A stretch of DNA of 64,000 nt from Bacteroidota bacterium (GTDB lineage: Bacteria > Bacteroidota > Bacteroidia > Bacteroidales > Dysgonomonadaceae). The notes under the pieces were generated by a model. It did no database searches. It was not told the origin of the DNA and saw only the letters and a program-made list of their open reading frames with translations. The stretch is taken from the NCBI GenBank assembly GCA_023437305.1, contig JAEZGN010000022.1, positions 124,001 through 188,000 of the forward strand, read 5' to 3'. Shown here one piece after another: positions 55,553 to 63,126 of this stretch (its first letter is position 1; every line of letters starts with the position of its first letter). The position numbers and the translations under genes are program-made.

Positions 55553-55656
55553 AAAAAGCCCGCAAATTCACTTCGCAGACTTTCCAACCTTAACACAAAC
55601 TTTACAAAACTACACAATAATAGAGTTAAATTCTAAATCTAGTCAGGTTTAGAATT
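55553..55656 (-). ncRNA. candidate noncoding RNA or 3' UTR, copy 2
   Basis: On the minus strand a 9-bp hairpin (55629-55637 with 55648-55656) is followed by a linker with TGTGTAGTTTTGTAAAG and GTGTTAAG, then a ~10-bp stem with three G-U pairs (55557-55566 with 55572-55581) and TTTTT. It resembles the segment at 48908 in layout and in the linker core. It could also simply be the 3' UTR and terminator of the AraC gene. Confidence 0.4.
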
Positions 55657-55756
55657 ATAAATATACTCCTCATATATTTACGTTACGAAGATATGAAGAT
55701 TGGATTTGTCGATTATTACAGATATCTGCCTGCTTTTTCAGAATTCGTGCCTTTTC

Positions 55757-56620
55757 TTAATGGCTAGGGTTCATAGTCGCTTTTTGTTGGCGAATTTTGC
55801 CCGGAGTATTGCCGAAATTGGTTTTGCAGAAGTCATTAAAATGTGAGGGGGACGAGAATCCGTACTCGTCACTTATTTCTTTAAATGACTTATCGGTACT
55901 GTTTATTTGATAAAAAATTGATTTTGATCGCTCTTCTTTCATCCAGTGATAAGCAGGCACTCCAAATACTTTTTTGAAACGTTTTTGAAATCCTGAAAGA
56001 CTATAGTGCATCATGTCGGCTAACTCTTGTACTGTTTTTGCCTTGTGATGGTTTTTAAGGACAAACTCGGAGAAAGAAAGATCGTGGCTAATGAGAGGGA
56101 AAAAGAATGCCAGTAAATCTTTTTTTGTATAATATGCTCTTAGTAAAAAATAAAATTCTTTTGCTTTCAGGGCGAAATAATATGTGCACTTTAAGCCTTC
56201 CGACATACAAGTGTTTAAGAATGTGAGGAATGAATCGACTCTTTCGTTTATAGAGAGATAATGCAGACCTGGTTCAAATTTTTCATTTTTTTCTTTGAGT
56301 AATAAATCCAAAGAGAAGCAATCGCATAACATTTTAGTGTTATGCAACCTTATGATAATTACTGTAGTATCTTTATCTGCTTTGCTGTTGAGATGAGAAC
56401 CAGCAGGAATCATCATCATCTTCTTCTCGGCAATCACCTGGTTGGTTAGCTCATCCAGAGAGAAGGATAAAGAACCTTCGATGACAAATATAACTTTGTT
56501 TTCAACTGAAAATATATTCCAAGATTGTCCATCTAGTAGAGATATCTTCTCAATTGTTGGCCGGTTACCTTTTTCGTAATTGTAGCAAGTGAGATGCTCT
56601 TGTTTATATAATAACTCCAT
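55757..56620 (-). CDS. AraC-family transcriptional regulator
   Basis: 287 residues. The C-terminal ~100 residues form the double HTH (AKTVQELADMMHYSLSGFQKRFKKVFGVPAYHWMKEER, then SFKEISDEYGFSSPSHFNDFCKTNFGNTPGKIRQ). The N-terminal cupin-like sensor part has IFSVENKVIFVIEGSLSFS and IPAGSHLNSKADKDTTVIIIRL. AraC regulators usually activate on ligand binding. The ligand and targets are unknown. The downstream minus-strand segment 55553-55656 may form its terminator. Confidence 0.92.
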   Translation of the reverse strand: MELLYKQEHLTCYNYEKGNRPTIEKISLLDGQSWNIFSVENKVIFVIEGSLSFSLDELTNQVIAEKKMMMIPAGSHLNSKADKDTTVIIIRLHNTKMLCDCFSLDLLLKEKNEKFEPGLHYLSINERVDSFLTFLNTCMSEGLKCTYYFALKAKEFYFLLRAYYTKKDLLAFFFPLISHDLSFSEFVLKNHHKAKTVQELADMMHYSLSGFQKRFKKVFGVPAYHWMKEERSKSIFYQINSTDKSFKEISDEYGFSSPSHFNDFCKTNFGNTPGKIRQQKATMNPSH

Positions 56621-56841
56621 ACCGGATATTATAATGTATTACTCTATTATTGTTATTTATTCTTTACACCTAAGTAAGAATAATGTGTTTCTGGCTTTTA
56701 ATACTCTGAGTGTTAGATATGCTATTTCTGCCGACGTTGCAAATATAATAAAAAATAATAATAACAGGAGCGGTAAAATAAATAATTATTATGGAATTAT
56801 TGATAGAATAAATTTATAAATATCACTATTTTATAAAAATG

Positions 56842-56873
56842 AAAGGACATAAATAATATTATTTATGTCCTTT
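56842..56873 (-). terminator. terminator of the DUF805 gene
   Basis: A 13-bp stem (56842-56854 with 56861-56873) in the gap between the DUF805 and AraC genes. On the minus strand it is followed by CATTTTTATA. Confidence 0.55.
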
Positions 56874-56914
56874 GTTCTTATAGAGTAAAAACTATAGACT
56901 GAAATCTGGAAGAT

Positions 56915-57265
56915 TTATGCCTTAGGATCAGGGCCATATTGGTTGTCCCCTTTATTCCCTTCTGTAATAGCTAAAATGAGATTGTAAATAGGAATTAATA
57001 TAAACCATCCGCTTTTGCCAACATCATGCATTCTTCTCACATAAACAGCGATTGAAGGTATAAGGATTCCTAAATAAGCTAATCCTAATATTCCAAAAAC
57101 GATTATGCCAATAGTTGGGGAAATCATTGTAAAGATGATCCCTATTATATATAGGGCAAAGTATCCTATCATCAGAAAAAGGTTATACATCCAGAATTCT
57201 TTTCGTCTAGCTCTTCCGTTAAAGTCTGCGTAGTGCTCTTTCACTACTTTTAAAAACCACTCCAT
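56915..57265 (-). CDS. DUF805 membrane protein
   Basis: 116 residues from the ATG at 57265 (the frame extends 12 codons upstream, but MEWFLKVVKEHYADFNGRARRKEFWMY is the conserved DUF805 N-terminus). About four hydrophobic segments follow, and the conserved RRMHDVGKSGWF loop and TEGNKGDNQYGPDP tail are characteristic. Function unknown. Single gene. Confidence 0.9.
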   Translation of the reverse strand: MEWFLKVVKEHYADFNGRARRKEFWMYNLFLMIGYFALYIIGIIFTMISPTIGIIVFGILGLAYLGILIPSIAVYVRRMHDVGKSGWFILIPIYNLILAITEGNKGDNQYGPDPKA

Positions 57266-57707
57266 TATAATATTAGTTTTGTAAAAAATTATCCTACTCA
57301 TTTGGCTTTTCGGTTCCGCCTCGTTTTTTTATGGTTTCAGAACTCCATATTGTGTATGTAAATTTGGCTGCAAAAATATATAAAAATCTTTTACCACCTA
57401 AATATATTTACTGATAATGGTTATTTGTGGATAAGGCTTCTCTTTATTGTAAAAGAGAAAATCTACATCCTTTCTTCATAACTGCTTTTTTTGTTTTTAT
57501 TTAGTTTTTTATCATAGCTTATTGTAATGTTTGATAGAGTTAAGGTGTCTTTTCTCTTTTTGTAAAAAAGGGATTAATTTATGAGATAAATTTTGTTGAT
57601 TTAAAAAATTTAGTAAGTTTTAGGTAAAAACTCTTGTCTCTTTTCACAACTGTTATCATGCATAACTATTAAGTTTTTTCAAATCGACAAAAAAAATATC
57701 CAAATGT

Positions 57708-57738
57708 TTTGGCTTAATAAAAATATATAATATATTTG
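57708..57738 (+). promoter_or_regulatory. consensus Bacteroidetes promoter of the YtrA-type ABC operon
   Basis: TTTG (57708-57711), 19 bp, TATATTTG (57731-57738), 29 bases before the ATPase ATG. The rest of the 501-bp gap 57266-57766 is AT-rich with no gene seen. Confidence 0.75.
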
Positions 57739-57740
57739 TA

Positions 57741-57762
57741 GTGTATTAATAATCTAGTGCAC
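57741..57762. promoter_or_regulatory. imperfect palindrome, candidate YtrA/GntR operator
   Basis: GTGTATTA-6 nt-TAGTGCAC; the halves agree in 6 of 8 positions as an inverted repeat. It covers the expected transcription start, between the -7 element and the first ATG. YtrA-subfamily regulators typically bind GTGTAC-type inverted repeats over their own operon promoter (family knowledge). Confidence 0.5.
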
Positions 57763-57766
57763 TGAT

Positions 57767-58594
57767 ATGGTAAAAATAAATAATCTTACTTTTTATTACA
57801 GAGAGCGTAAGCCTATTTTTGAGAATGTTTCATTTGAAATGAAAAATGGCATCTATGGTTTGCTCGGAGAAAATGGTGTGGGAAAGACAACTTTGTTGCG
57901 CATTATTAGTGGGTTGTGTTTTCCTAAAAAAGGGAGTTGTAAAGTATTCGATACTGAAACGGCATATAGAAATCCCGATATGCTGAAGCAATTGTATTAT
58001 CTGCCTGAAGAGTTTAGAGTGCCCTCTCAAACAGTTAAAAGCTTTGTAAAGTTGAATTCTGTATTTTATCCAAATTTTAGCAATGAACAGTTTAACTCAT
58101 ATTTAAATGATTTTCATTTGGATATTGATTCTCGAATGAAAGAATTGTCTTTCGGACAGAAAAAAAAGGTTCTTATAGCTTTTGCTATCTCTCTCAATAC
58201 ACCTGTTACTTTATTAGATGAGCCTACCAATGGGCTGGATATCCCTTCTAAATCTCAATTTAGAAAAGTGATAGCTTCTGCATTTGACGAAAACAAATGT
58301 ATCTTAATCTCCACTCATCAAGTTCGTGATTTGGAAAGTCTGATAGATCCTATCATTATTCTAGATCGCAATCAGGTATTGCTTAATAATACGGTTGAAG
58401 AGATATCAAAAAAACTATTGTTTACTTATTCTACAACAAGGCCTCAAGACGCTTTATTCACAGAGCAAACTATGTTAGGATACACTTCGGTCTTGGAGAA
58501 CAAGTACAATGAAGAAAGTACATTGAATATTGAAGCTTTGTTTAATGCGGTGGTTACGAATAAGGAAAAAATAAGAAATATATTTAACGCTTAA
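57767..58594 (+). CDS. ABC transporter ATP-binding protein (YtrB-like)
   Basis: 275 residues. Walker A GENGVGKT at 34-41, signature LSFGQKKK, and Walker B TLLDEPTNGLD followed by the switch histidine in ISTHQVRD. The C-terminal extension (DALFTEQTMLGYTSVLENKYNEESTLNIEALFNAVV) is typical of the YtrB/EcsA-like class. It couples with the ABC-2-type permease downstream (4-bp gap), probably in export. Regulated by the GntR gene of the same operon. Confidence 0.93.
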   Translation: MVKINNLTFYYRERKPIFENVSFEMKNGIYGLLGENGVGKTTLLRIISGLCFPKKGSCKVFDTETAYRNPDMLKQLYYLPEEFRVPSQTVKSFVKLNSVFYPNFSNEQFNSYLNDFHLDIDSRMKELSFGQKKKVLIAFAISLNTPVTLLDEPTNGLDIPSKSQFRKVIASAFDENKCILISTHQVRDLESLIDPIIILDRNQVLLNNTVEEISKKLLFTYSTTRPQDALFTEQTMLGYTSVLENKYNEESTLNIEALFNAVVTNKEKIRNIFNA

Positions 58595-58598
58595 CGAA

Positions 58599-59363
58599 AT
58601 GGATATGAGTGCTGTATTTAATATAGAACGTTTTTGGAATTTGCAAAAGAGGGAGTTTGCAATGTATTGGAAGCAATACCTTTTTATTGTATGCGGTATA
58701 GCTGCGTATTATACAATTGCGACTGTTTGGGAATCTATCGATACCGGATGGTTATGGAATATGCTTCCTCCCGTTTATGTTGCGATTATCATTTGTAGTA
58801 TTTCTTTTGATAAGAATTTAAGTGAGGCGAATAGTACTTTTTATTTTACGTTGCCGGTATCTACTTTTGAGCGATTTCTGGGATTGTGGATCAAATATAT
58901 TGTTATTATACCCCTGCTGGTTTTTGGTGTATCAGTGTGCTTAGATTATGTATCCTCTCTATTTGTTTCCACTACACATCCTGTAGTTAAGTTTAGCGAT
59001 TGGTGGGATTATCATATGTTGTATGCTGCTCAATCAGTTTTTTTGTTTGGATATGCATGTTTGAAGAAAAGGTCTTTTGTGAAGACATTGTCATTAATCG
59101 CTGTATTTTTTATTTTAATAATAATTGTTTCTAAGATTATTATAAGTCAATTCTATCCGGAGGTATCCTATATAAGAAGTTCTATGGATCCGATTTCTAT
59201 TCTAAGCTTTAATGGCTATTGGATTCCCGAAGGCGATTCATCTCGTGTTGTAACAACGCAGACAACACTGCTGTATGATGTAGCTAAATATATACTGGCA
59301 GCAATATTCCCTGTTGGAATGTGGGTGTTGACGTATTTCAAATTAAGAGAAACAGAAGTATAG
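58599..59363 (+). CDS. ABC-2-like permease subunit
   Basis: 254 residues with about six hydrophobic helices (for example YLFIVCGIAAYYTIATVWESI, YIVIIPLLVFGVSVCLDYV, SLIAVFFILIIIVSKIIISQF and a final IFPVGMWVLTYFKLRETEV). The cytosolic start FWNLQKREFAMYWKQY matches ABC-2 permeases of YtrA-type operons. Substrate unknown: antibiotic or envelope-stress export is common for such operons. It is 4 bp from the ATPase and from the GntR gene. Confidence 0.85.
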   Translation: MDMSAVFNIERFWNLQKREFAMYWKQYLFIVCGIAAYYTIATVWESIDTGWLWNMLPPVYVAIIICSISFDKNLSEANSTFYFTLPVSTFERFLGLWIKYIVIIPLLVFGVSVCLDYVSSLFVSTTHPVVKFSDWWDYHMLYAAQSVFLFGYACLKKRSFVKTLSLIAVFFILIIIVSKIIISQFYPEVSYIRSSMDPISILSFNGYWIPEGDSSRVVTTQTTLLYDVAKYILAAIFPVGMWVLTYFKLRETEV

Positions 59364-59367
59364 TATT

Positions 59368-59736
59368 ATGGATTTTAAAGCAAATAAACCAATATATCTT
59401 CAAATAGTAGATTTCTGCTTTCAGCATATTCTTACCCGAGAATGGCCCGAAGATGAACGGATTCCGTCTGTAAGGGAGCTGGCGGCGACATTGCAGGTGA
59501 ACCCTAACACAGCTATGAGAGCGTTTGACTATATGCAGTCCGAAGAAGTTATATATTCAAAACGAGGTATGGGGTATTACGTGGCAGAAAATGCCAGAGC
59601 GCAGATATCGAAACTTCAGAGAAAAGAATTTTTTGAAGAAGTGTTACCTGAAACTTTTCGTTCTATGGATTTACTCGATATAAGCATCGATGACGTAGTA
59701 AAGCGGTACGAACAATTTAAAAAAGAAGTGAAATGA
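59368..59736 (+). CDS. GntR-family regulator, YtrA subfamily
   Basis: 122 residues. The N-terminal winged HTH includes EDERIPSVRELAATLQVNPNTAMRAFDYMQSEEVIYSKRGMGYYV, the YtrA pattern, and only a short helical tail follows (FFEEVLPETFRSMDLLDISIDDVVKRYEQFKKE). YtrA-type regulators repress their own ABC operon and are relieved by cell-wall stress (family knowledge). A matching operator is suggested at 57741-57762. Its stop overlaps the ATG of a 35-residue membrane peptide. Confidence 0.92.
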   Translation: MDFKANKPIYLQIVDFCFQHILTREWPEDERIPSVRELAATLQVNPNTAMRAFDYMQSEEVIYSKRGMGYYVAENARAQISKLQRKEFFEEVLPETFRSMDLLDISIDDVVKRYEQFKKEVK

Positions 59737-59840
59737 AAAAATATACAAACAAAATTTTAAATATTATGATTGCAGTCGTTATTATTTGTTTTATTCTGAT
59801 GATATTTCAAATAATGGAGATGATTATATCTTCTCTATAA
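59733..59840 (+). CDS. 35-residue membrane peptide at the end of the YtrA-type operon
   Basis: The ATG overlaps the GntR stop (ATGA) and the frame runs 35 codons to a TAA at 59838-59840. It begins MKKYTNKILN and then forms one hydrophobic helix (IMIAVVIICFILMIFQI, about 11-27) with several methionines. The ATGA coupling and basic-then-hydrophobic layout suggest a real small membrane protein. It may associate with the ABC transporter, but this is inference. Not assignable to a family by eye. Confidence 0.55.
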   Translation: MKKYTNKILNIMIAVVIICFILMIFQIMEMIISSL

Positions 59841-59928
59841 TCTTAGGTTGTAAAATCTCATTCCTACTTAATAGAATTCAATAAGTAAAAGGAGGGTGCG
59901 TAATGAAGGTTGGAATTTTTAATCCTTA

Positions 59929-59997
59929 TGTCATGTTGAATGAAATGAAACATCTCGTCTCTCTTGTTCGAGATACTTCGTTCCACTTAGAATGACA
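59929..59997. repeat. REP-like palindrome copy 3
   Basis: The left arm starts TGTCATGTTGAATGAAATGA and the right arm ends CTTAGAATGACA. The arms pair imperfectly around CGTCTCTCTTGTTCG. Same family as 12401-12468 and 28620-28686. It lies between the YtrA-type operon and the convergent thioesterase gene. Confidence 0.6.
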
Positions 59998-60051
59998 AAA
60001 GATAATGTTAAGCAATATAAGAGGTTCTAACCTTTGTTACATCTTTCGTCT

Positions 60052-60486
60052 TTATTTCCCTTTTGTATATAATATTTTTTTTACAACAGCATTCGTTACT
60101 CGTACGGACGAAATAAGTTTCCCTGTTGTTTCGGAGAAGATATCTACATTCCACACATGGGTAGATCTCCCTTTATGTTGTATGATACCTTTTGCTCTTA
60201 CTACATCTCCGATTTTTGCACTCGAAATATGACTGGCACTTATTTGCATACCGAAGCATCGTTCGTCGTATGCACATAAGGTGTTAGAGCCTACGCCGGC
60301 AACAGATTCTGCAAGAGAAATTGTTGCTCCTCCGTGTAGCACGCCCATAGTTTGACTCAACTTTTTTTCTACAGGCATAATAGCTTCAAGAGACGTTTGA
60401 TCATCAGATTCTATGAATGTGATGTTCAACGTCTCTATCAATGTATTTTTAATACGTTCTTGAATGTTATTGGTGTTCAGCTTCAT
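60052..60486 (-). CDS. PaaI-like hotdog-fold thioesterase
   Basis: 144 residues. VLHGGATISLAES contains the HGG motif (H51, G52, G53), and E60 lies in the position of the usual acidic residue of the 4HBT/PaaI active site. DERCFGMQISASHISSAKIGDVVRAKGIIQHKGRSTHVW matches the family's second half. It hydrolyses acyl-CoA thioesters, but the specificity is unknown. It starts 9 bp after the Hint-like gene on the same strand, so the two are cotranscribed. Confidence 0.88.
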   Translation of the reverse strand: MKLNTNNIQERIKNTLIETLNITFIESDDQTSLEAIMPVEKKLSQTMGVLHGGATISLAESVAGVGSNTLCAYDERCFGMQISASHISSAKIGDVVRAKGIIQHKGRSTHVWNVDIFSETTGKLISSVRVTNAVVKKILYTKGK

Positions 60487-60495
60487 TTAATTTTA

Positions 60496-61020
60496 TTAAT
60501 CAACGCCTATGATAAAGCCATTGGCTATAATAGAGCCCCCTCCCTCGAGCTGAATGTTATAGCCCATGATTGGTTCGAGTATACCTTCGATAATCGCTAT
60601 TCTATCCGAACCTGTACTCAGTATATCATAGAACTTTAAATAATCTCCGACATTGCATGATTTTACCGATGCATATTTCGGGTTTTGAATTGTCATTTCC
60701 GGATCGATAGAAACCCAGCCTCTTTCGCTCCAGAAGGGATATTGAGAAGTAACAAGTACTTGCATTTTGTTTTCTAAAACGATGCGAGCCAATCTGTTGA
60801 ACATAATTTTGTCCACACCTGTTACTTTTTTCTTTTCATATAAATCCTTAGTGTAGTCGTAGGATAAAATAACGTCGCCCACAGTTACGTCTTCCACACC
60901 TTTTCTCAAATCATCACCCATTGTTACTTGAGTGCCTGTTGCAAGATAGTTTTGGGCGTTAATACTCACACTCAGTGCAAATAAAGAAAGAAACGTGAGT
61001 ATCAAAATGTTTGTTTTCAT
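60496..61020 (-). CDS. secreted degenerate Hint/intein-like protein
   Basis: 174 residues. Signal peptide ending INAQ. The body follows a Hint-domain layout: an opening LATGTQVTMGDDLRKGVEDVTVGDVILSYD strand pattern, then VLVTSQYPFWSERGWVSIDPEM where Hint domains have T..H (here Y94 replaces His), then SCNVGDYLKFYDI and YNIQLEGGGSIIANGFIIGVD, the usual C-terminal strand, but with A167-N168 instead of His-Asn. The first catalytic Cys/Ser is also missing. The fold may be kept while the autocatalytic chemistry is lost. Assignment is by eye. It has a good -7 element at 61049 and is upstream of the thioesterase gene. Confidence 0.55.
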   Translation of the reverse strand: MKTNILILTFLSLFALSVSINAQNYLATGTQVTMGDDLRKGVEDVTVGDVILSYDYTKDLYEKKKVTGVDKIMFNRLARIVLENKMQVLVTSQYPFWSERGWVSIDPEMTIQNPKYASVKSCNVGDYLKFYDILSTGSDRIAIIEGILEPIMGYNIQLEGGGSIIANGFIIGVD

Positions 61021-61048
61021 AATTTTATGTTTTTGTGTAAAGTTTATG

Positions 61049-61056
61049 CAAAGATA
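61049..61056 (-). promoter_or_regulatory. -7 element TATCTTTG of the Hint-like/thioesterase unit
   Basis: CAAAGATA on the plus strand. CAAA at 61079-61082 is a -33 candidate 22 bp away. It is 28 bases before the start. Confidence 0.55.
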
Positions 61057-61110
61057 GAAATATTTTGAATATCGGATCCAAAACTTAATATATATTGTGA
61101 TAACTAAAGA

Positions 61111-62955
61111 TTATTCAACCGTTACCGATTTTGCCAAATTGCGAGGCATATCTACATCTCTGTTTTTATTTACAGCAATATGATAGGCAAGTAGTTGTAG
61201 GGGTATGGCGGTCAATAAAGGGTCGAGGCATTCTATTGTAGTAGGTATTTCAATATAATGGTCGGCTATTGACTTCATTGTTTCATCGCCTTCGTTTATT
61301 ATGGCTATTACTTTGCCTCTTCTGGCCTTTATTTCTTGTATGTTGCTGACTACTTTGTCATATATGGCACTATGAGTTGCAATTGTTACCACCGGCATCT
61401 CGTTGTCTATGAGTGCTATTGGTCCATGCTTCATTTCGGCTGCCGGATAACCTTCGGCATGTATATATGATATCTCTTTTAGCTTGAGGGCTCCTTCCAG
61501 AGCTATAGGATAATTGTATCCACGCCCTAGGTAAATAAAATTTTGTGCATAAGTGAAGATATTAGATAGTTCTTTTATCTTTTCATTGCTTGATAAAACT
61601 TTTTTTATTTTAGAGGGGATAGAAAGAAGTTCTTTGGTGATCTCAACATATTTTTCTTCTTCTATCGCTTTTTTTTCTTTAGCAATAGTCAACGCCATTA
61701 ATATGAGGGTAGTAACCTGTGCGGTGAACGCTTTAGTTGATGCTACTCCTATTTCGTGTCCACAATGCGTATATGATCCTGAATTTGTATTGCGAGGGAT
61801 AGATGATCCTACAACATTGCATACTCCATATACAAAAGCTCCGGCTTTGCGTGCTAGTTCAATTGCTGCAAGCGAATCGGCAGTTTCTCCCGATTGAGAG
61901 ATAGCTATTACGATGTCGTCGGCATAGATCACAGGATTTCTATATCTAAATTCTGAAGCATACTCTACTTCAACGGGAATGCGGCAAAACTCTTCGAAGA
62001 GATATTCTCCTATCAGCCCCGCGTGCCATGAAGTACCGCATGCAATGATAATAATACGCCGTGCATTTATAAATTTTTCTTTATGGTCTATTATTCCCGA
62101 TAGAGTTATATTCGTACCTTCTATATTGATGCGACCACTCATACAGTTTCTGAGAGTTTCAGGTTGCTCGAATATTTCTTTTAGCATGAAGTGTGGATAG
62201 CCTCCTCGTTCGAGCTGACTGAGATTCATTTCCAATTGTTTGATCTCCGGAGTTTTCTGTATGTTGGAAATGGTAATTATTTTAGGTTCTTTATCTCTTT
62301 TTAATATGGCTATTTCTTCATCATCCAGATAAATAACCTTGTTGGTATACTCTATAATTGGAGAAGCATCTGATCCGATGAAAAACTCACCTTCTCCAAT
62401 TCCGATAACTAACGGGCTGCTTTTGCGTGCTGCAATTATTTGGTCGGGTTTTCCTTTTTCTATCACAGCTATGGCGTATGCACCTACTACCTGATTGAGT
62501 GCAATTTGCACAGCTGTAAATAGATCGCAATTATTTAAACTTTTGATATATTCAATTAGCTGTACCAGTACCTCGGTATCGGTACTACTTTGAAAGCTGT
62601 ACCCATTTTGTGTTAGTTGAGCTTTAAGTACTGCATAGTTTTCTATGATTCCGTTGTGTATGAGGGCTAAAGACTCTGATTGCGAGTAGTGAGGGTGTGC
62701 ATTGCTATTGCTTGGTTCGCCATGTGTGGCCCATCTGGTATGTGCTATGCCGATTGTGCCGGTAGTGTCTTTTCCTTTCGTATATTCCTCGAGGTGCTGT
62801 ACTTTGCCTTTTGCTTTATATACCGAAAGTTTGTCTTCGTTATTTATTATTGCTACTCCGGCACTGTCGTATCCTCTATATTCTAGTCTATGTAAACCTT
62901 TTATCAAAATGGGGTAGGCTTCTCTAAAGCCAATATATCCTACAATTCCACACAT
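61111..62955 (-). CDS. glmS: glutamine--fructose-6-phosphate transaminase (isomerizing)
   Basis: 614 residues. The start is set at 62955 so that Cys2 follows the Met: MCGIVGYIGFREAYPILIKGL. The longer frame would hide the catalytic N-terminal cysteine. The glutaminase domain (LHRLEYRGYDSAGVAI, HTRWATHGEPSN) is followed by two SIS sugar-isomerase domains (IIACGTSWHAGLIGEYL, ISQSGETADSL, YLGRGYNYPIALEGALKLKEISYIHAEGYPAAEMKHGPIALI) and the C-terminal DMPRNLAKSVTVE. It makes glucosamine-6-phosphate, the first step of peptidoglycan and LPS precursor synthesis. No glmS ribozyme is expected or seen in the leader. Confidence 0.97.
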   Translation of the reverse strand: MCGIVGYIGFREAYPILIKGLHRLEYRGYDSAGVAIINNEDKLSVYKAKGKVQHLEEYTKGKDTTGTIGIAHTRWATHGEPSNSNAHPHYSQSESLALIHNGIIENYAVLKAQLTQNGYSFQSSTDTEVLVQLIEYIKSLNNCDLFTAVQIALNQVVGAYAIAVIEKGKPDQIIAARKSSPLVIGIGEGEFFIGSDASPIIEYTNKVIYLDDEEIAILKRDKEPKIITISNIQKTPEIKQLEMNLSQLERGGYPHFMLKEIFEQPETLRNCMSGRINIEGTNITLSGIIDHKEKFINARRIIIIACGTSWHAGLIGEYLFEEFCRIPVEVEYASEFRYRNPVIYADDIVIAISQSGETADSLAAIELARKAGAFVYGVCNVVGSSIPRNTNSGSYTHCGHEIGVASTKAFTAQVTTLILMALTIAKEKKAIEEEKYVEITKELLSIPSKIKKVLSSNEKIKELSNIFTYAQNFIYLGRGYNYPIALEGALKLKEISYIHAEGYPAAEMKHGPIALIDNEMPVVTIATHSAIYDKVVSNIQEIKARRGKVIAIINEGDETMKSIADHYIEIPTTIECLDPLLTAIPLQLLAYHIAVNKNRDVDMPRNLAKSVTVE

Positions 62956-63098
62956 ATTGTTTTTTTTATTTGGCTGTAAAGATATATATAGTGTTGTTAA
63001 AAATATTGTTTTCAAATATTAAAAAAGTTAATATTAACATAAATGCGTTTTACGGATTTAATAAAATATAAATAGATACTAGACATGAGTAATTTGTA

Positions 63099-63106
63099 TA
63101 TATTTG
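63099..63106 (+). promoter_or_regulatory. -7 element TATATTTG of the TonB-C gene
   Basis: A perfect -7 element 21 bases before the ATG at 63127. It rules out the longer in-frame start at 63085. No -33 TTTG is visible. Confidence 0.5.
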
Positions 63107-63126
63107 TTTGTAAAAAAGAGCCAAAA

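Noticed and set aside
56589..56819. 76-codon plus-strand ORF overlapping the AraC start
   Set aside because: Antisense to the regulator 5' end and then low-complexity Asn/Ile-rich sequence. No start signal.
61111..63015. longer GlmS start at 63015
   Set aside because: The catalytic cysteine must be residue 2, so the start is at 62955.
62956..63084. possible glmS ribozyme or riboswitch in the glmS leader
   Set aside because: The leader is under ~130 bp, AT-rich and shows no pseudoknot-like core. The ribozyme is known mainly from Firmicutes.
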